Origin: Deltaproteobacteria bacterium
GTDB taxonomy: Bacteria; Desulfobacterota; Desulfarculia; Adiutricales; Adiutricaceae
Length of the DNA: 5,217 bases
Assembly: GCA_031279525.1 (NCBI GenBank)
Contig: JAITIH010000182.1
Span: forward strand, 1-5,217
Direction: 5' to 3'
The notes beneath the pieces were generated by a model that saw only the letters and a list, made by a program, of their open reading frames with translations, made no database searches and had not been told where the DNA came from. A program made the position numbers and the translations under genes. Of the stretch, positions 5,191 to 5,217 are shown one piece after another (positions within the stretch are counted from its first letter, which is position 1; every line of letters starts with the position of its first letter).

Positions 5191-5217
5191 GTAGCCATTC
5201 GAGTTTTTCCAACATCC

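Overview
The window holds four confident protein-coding genes, all on the + strand: gatB (608-2053), gatC (2171-2467), gatA (2499-3953) and a small HU-type DNA-binding protein gene (4324-4605). The first three encode a complete tRNA-dependent amidotransferase, GatCAB. It converts misacylated Glu-tRNA(Gln) and/or Asp-tRNA(Asn) to the correct Gln-/Asn-tRNA, so the organism probably lacks at least one of GlnRS and AsnRS. The window shows a free-living or symbiotic bacterium with GC-rich genes separated by partly very AT-rich spacers. The sequences look loosely like Desulfobacterota/deltaproteobacterial proteins, but that placement is an impression only.

Layout. Positions 1-607 contain no credible gene. 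They hold a run of palindromes and hairpins: 68-104, a perfect 20-bp palindrome at 103-122, and a GC-rich array of hairpins at 169-374. An AT-rich leader (about 375-510) and a small hairpin before the gatB ribosome site follow. gatB, gatC and gatA lie in the order B-C-A rather than the commoner C-A-B. The B-C spacer is 117 nt and palindrome-rich, and the C-A spacer is 31 nt. Positions 3954-4323 carry a weak possible terminator, a good sigma70-type promoter (4137-4166) and a leader of about 150 nt with two hairpins before the HU gene, which ends at a good intrinsic terminator (4628-4657). Positions 4658-5217 hold no gene that I can support: first a GC-rich part with hairpins, then an AT-rich part ending in a strong promoter (5163-5190) that points out of the window.

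A sequence trait runs across the window. The heptamer GGCCTTA/TAAGGCC and the octamer CCTTAAGG are strongly over-represented in genes and spacers alike, and the GC-rich genes use the codon TTA freely. I found no clearly new protein system. The least explained parts are the hairpin array upstream of gatB and the GGCCTTA enrichment.
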